From the NCBI RefSeq assembly GCF_047495875.1, contig NC_092461.1, positions 45,091,601 through 45,155,600 on the forward strand: a DNA stretch of 64,000 nucleotides. Direction: 5' to 3'. Under the pieces are notes generated by a model, which saw only the letters and a list, made by a program, of their open reading frames with translations, did no database searches and was not told the DNA's origin. Source of the DNA: Pithys albifrons albifrons (lineage: Eukaryota; Chordata; Aves; Passeriformes; Thamnophilidae). Both the position numbers and the translations under genes were made by a program. Positions 60,619 to 64,000 of this stretch are shown here, one piece after another (position 1 is the first letter of the stretch; each line of letters begins with the position of its first letter).

Positions 60619-61429
60619 GCAAACCACTTTTTAAAATTAAAATAGCAAACTATGTCCCTAAGTCAATAACAATGTTTGAGATTAATCCAGTTTTTCAGAG
60701 AGGCATATAACAAAACAGTCTTTTCTCTGTTGTTTGTTACAGGCTTTTTAGCAGCTGATAGACACTGGAAATCACAGCCAAAATATTTTTTTCTTTGATG
60801 TTCTTTTAATGCAAGGTCTTGTGTCAGCTAACCTTTAGGCACTGAACAGCTGAGAATCAAATTACCGAAATGCATTTATTAAATCTAATTTTTTTATTTA
60901 GTTTTGAGAAGGAAGATTGAACACATCTGAGAAAGCAGTGTAGAGAAGAGGCAAGAGGAATAGTACAATTCTTCCATCCACAGTGATAATTTCCTTCCTT
61001 ATCCTGTCCTCACTCAATGAATTTTAACAGATCACATTTAAGACCTTACTGAAACATAGCTCTTCCATAAACATTACTTTTATTCTGCCTCCACTGTAAG
61101 GATTGCAATTGAGATAGTAAATTTTTGAAATAATTTATCTTTTCTGCAAAAAGAACTGAAATGGCTGATAATAGAGATACTGTACAGAACCCTGCTGGCA
61201 AGTAACCTGGTGATAAAAGATTACCTACCAAAACTCTGTATGATCATCTGTGAAATACTAAGTGTTAATGAAGAACAAGACTCGCCAAGTGTATGTATGT
61301 ATAAGACGTGTTGATTTTAAGTTGAGATGTAAGACGTTGCTGTGTATTGGATTTTTCCTTTATTTTGCAGGGAAGGGAGGGGTGTCTGTGTTATTTTATT
61401 ATATTTTTTTCCAATGTGGAATATTTACA

Positions 61430-61655
61430 GGCAGGATGATAATTTAGGTATTAGGATGGTCAGGCATTGGAGTAGGTTGCCCAGAGAGCTGGTGGAGTCA
61501 CCATTCATGAAGGTGTTTAAGAGGCATCTGGTTTTGGTGCTGGCTGATCTGGTTTAGTAGTTTAGGTGTTACAGGGGTAGTGGTGGTTTGATAGTTGGAC
61601 TCGATGAACTTAAAGGTCTCTTCCAACCTTGACAATTCTATGACTCTATGTTGCT
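61430..61655 (+). mobile_element. CR1 3' fragment
   Basis: GGTTGCCCAGAGAGCTGGTG, TTGGACTCGATGAACTTAAA and the terminus AATTCTATGACTCTATG are CR1 3'-UTR landmarks. Confidence 0.92.
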
Positions 61656-62469
61656 TAAGAAATATGTCATAGAGAGCATGACCTAGAATCATCAGATTTT
61701 GTTAGTATTTTTAAAGGTTTTAAAGAGCAGGAATCAGAGAGATTAATTATTTTAAGGGCAGGATTCCTCATGAATACAGTAATGTTACTAAGGAACAATT
61801 TTTCTCAATCTAAAGAAGTATTTCATGCTTCTGTAAATATCACATATGCTTTCCATGTATTTCTAGGGACGTCCTTGCCAAAGAAAGCATATGGTGGTAG
61901 TCCTTAGTTCATGTAGAATATTTTTCATGAGGAAATTGTCATACATTGTATAAAGAGGATTAATATAAACATTCTGATTTGAAAATGCATTAATATTTGT
62001 AAAAATTTTGGAAATGCACATTACACCACATGTATGTCAGACTTCCTAGTTTGTAGCTAAAATTACAATGAAATCTTAAGAGGAATGGTATGACAGACAT
62101 TAATACATCCCAGAATATTTAGACTATCATACTGATCTTATAAACACTTTTAAGATCATGTTATTTATTGGACTATGAGAACAACTGACTTTTTTTTTCA
62201 GAATTAAAATCAGCTGGAAACAACAAAATTAAAACATCCAATACTTCAATATTGTTAGATAACACATTTTTTAATGCATTTCCTTCCCTTTCTTAATAGA
62301 AGGAACAAAAATTGATGTTATCTAAATTAAGTATCCTGAATTTACAGTTCAGCCATTATTGGCCAATCCACTACCTGTTCCTGGACTAACAAAAAATTCC
62401 CTAGAACTACTAAAGATTTCACAGGAAACTAAGGAAGCTGCAATTAAGTGAGTATAGGTACACAGGACA
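61656..62469. other. Unique AT-rich DNA
   Basis: Nothing recognised. Confidence 0.5.
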
Positions 62470-62870
62470 GATGTAAAAGCACACAACAATCATCTAATCC
62501 AACTGCTTGAAACTTCGGGACTAAGCAAAAGTTAAAGCATGTTTTCCAAATGTGTTTTAAACACTGACAATCTTGGAGGAGCAAACACCTCTCTCAGGAA
62601 GCCTGTTCCAGTGTTTGATGATCCTTTCAGTAAAAAAATGTTTTGCAATGTCCAGTCTAAATCTCATTGGGTGCAGCTTTGAACTATCATGTGTCTTAGG
62701 AAGAAAGATCAGCACCTCTGTCCCAATGTTGCCTCCTTGGGAAGGTGTAGAGAGCAATAAGGTCGTCCTTTAACCTTCTTTTCTCCAAACTAGACGCAGA
62801 GTCCTTATCTGCTCTTCATTAGACATGAATTCCAGCCCTTTCACACTTGTGTTCCCTCCTCTGCCTTCCT
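62470..62870 (-). mobile_element. CR1 3' fragment, minus strand
   Basis: CAATCATCTAATCCAACTGC, GAAGCCTGTTCCAGTGTTTG and AACCTTCTTTTCTCCAAACT on plus are reverse CR1 3' sequence. The last few bases of the CR1 terminus are not clear. Confidence 0.85.
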
Positions 62871-62934
62871 CCTTTTTCTCTGATTAGTCATGCAAACAAA
62901 AACAAATGTGAAGACAGATAAAAGACAGAACTTT

Positions 62935-63140
62935 ACCTCTGTAGTAAACATCTGGAGTTGTTCAGCCTATAGAAGGCTTTGGGAGGATATATATTGCCTG
63001 AAGGGAAGTTGCAAAGGGGATGGATGCATGCATTTTTCAGTGGTGGGTAGTGACAGGACCAGAAACAATGAGCACAATTTGAAACAAAGCAAGTTCCCTC
63101 TGAACATCAGAAAATTTGTTCTCTCTCTAAGTATTAGTAA
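62935..63140 (+). mobile_element. CR1 fragment, plus strand
   Basis: GAGTTGTTCAGCCTATAGAA, GTGACAGGACCAGAAACAAT and CCCTCTGAACATCAGAAAAT are decayed CR1 3'-region landmarks on plus. It lies head-to-head with the CR1 at 62470-62870. Confidence 0.75.
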
Positions 63141-64000
63141 AAGGACTTAGCCAAAATCTCCACCTGAAAACACCAGTACTAGCCAATACTTTCATCGTGA
63201 CAATCTTAACTAAATCAATAATTATGATTACATAATTTTCAGAAGTTATATTAGCCATATGGCTTTATAAGTTTGATTAACCTTTACTTATAAGCTATTT
63301 TAGTCCATTACAGTTACTACCTAGAGGATAAATATGTCTTTCTAACAGATTTTTAAAACCACCACAAAACTAAGAACCCTCCAATTTTATAATGTTTCAA
63401 TTTTCATTTTATTTTTCATTTATTTTGGCTTAAGGAAGATACTGGAGAAAATATGAAAGCATAACAGGGTTAACATTCATATGGAGTTTATATTTTCTGG
63501 TAGCTTACACTAAAACATTTTAGTTTATCTTAAAAGAGAGTTCATGACTTTTGATGAATCTTCTGTTTATCCCTCCCATCCAGCCAGGCTTCAGGCAAGA
63601 TGTGGGATAAGAAATGGAAAGGTCAGAGGCTTTTGTATTTCAGGATACTTTGAGGTTCCTTTGGTTCTTTTATCAGGTTGCAGAATTTGTAAAAAAACAT
63701 GAAGATACAGATCACATTACCATGTCTGCTTTAGTTTTTTTTTTCCAGTTGTGTTTGCCCAAGTGGATTACATTTCATTTCTCTTTATATTCTTAGCATT
63801 GAAGCTACGAGAGATTGATGAAGAAGTTTTATTTTTTTGGTAGTCTTTTTTTTCTTAGAACATCAACAGTTGTCAGCGGCACGTAGCCAATATTGTAGAA
63901 ATTACATGGAATTAAGCAGCTCATCTTCAACAGTTGTAATGTACAGACTCCTAGATAGTGTAATTTCTAGTTCCAGGAAAAGTCATAGACATGCTGACCA
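63141..64000. other. Unique AT-rich DNA
   Basis: Nothing recognised. An acceptor-like TTCTTTTATCAG at about 63664-63675 precedes a short open stretch (VAEFVKKHEDTDHITMSA) without a donor. Confidence 0.45.

Larger units (their letters stand above)
53746..61429. other. Unique AT-rich DNA, ~7.7 kb
   Basis: No gene or large repeat recognised. Small features: A/C tract 54440-54500; GTT/ATT microsatellite 56518-56566; two tandem 16-bp copies of AGACCTCTTTCCCACC (56801-56831); G/T tract 59855-59935; perfect 9-bp inverted repeat 60595-60618. Confidence 0.5.

Overview
The window looks like bird nuclear DNA: AT-rich intergenic or intronic sequence with no host gene that I can recognise. The main evidence is the repeats. 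There are at least twelve CR1 LINE fragments, several ending in the avian CR1 terminal motif (TTCTATGA-like), and a series of solo LTRs of avian ERVL and ERVK type. There are also two copies of an RTE-clade LINE resembling the AviRTE elements that occur patchily among birds, for example in some suboscines, parrots, hornbills and hummingbirds. I cannot name the species.

Layout. 1-2.7 kb is unique AT-rich DNA with one weak exon-like segment near 1 kb. 2.75-3.17 kb is purine-rich and ends in about 72 uninterrupted GAAA units. It runs straight into RTE copy 1 (3.16-5.33 kb), which is split by a CR1. 5.3-9.8 kb is unique. 9.85-11.47 kb is a minus-strand CR1 carrying a nested LTR (TSD CCTCTC), followed by another LTR-like block. 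11.9-18.8 kb is unique. A 626-bp solo LTR lies at 18.8 kb and a sister copy at 28.2 kb, each with its own 5-bp TSD. RTE copy 2 (21.18-25.17 kb) is nearly complete but decayed. A partial ERV (LTR part, gag, protease start) at 25.9-27.6 kb sits between two 78-bp direct repeats. 31.8-34.4 kb holds three CR1s. 36.4-44.2 kb is a cluster of solo LTRs at 36.4, 40.8 and 43.5 kb, a probable one at 42.7 kb, and two SINEs at 37.1 and 42.0 kb. 46.5-48.7 kb holds CR1 fragments. An LTR at 51 kb has another insertion nested in it. 52-64 kb is mostly unique, with small CR1 pieces.

The best candidate for something under-described is the SINE family. The full copy (41974-42326, minus strand, 11-bp TSD) is a chimera: a tRNA-Gln-like head, a 5S rRNA-derived segment, a block shared with the 5' leader of the RTE LINE here, and the RTE 3' tail with a CATA-like end. 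Because LINE and SINE occur together, both SINE-LINE junctions can be read directly. It resembles the way ruminant Bov-A SINEs join the two ends of Bov-B, with tRNA and 5S promoters added in front.

All coding traces are transposon or retrovirus remnants carrying stops, frameshifts or active-site changes. Repeat boundaries at exact TSDs are reliable to the base. CR1 boundaries are good to about 10-30 bp. Family names rest on recognising conserved motifs by eye, not on a database search.
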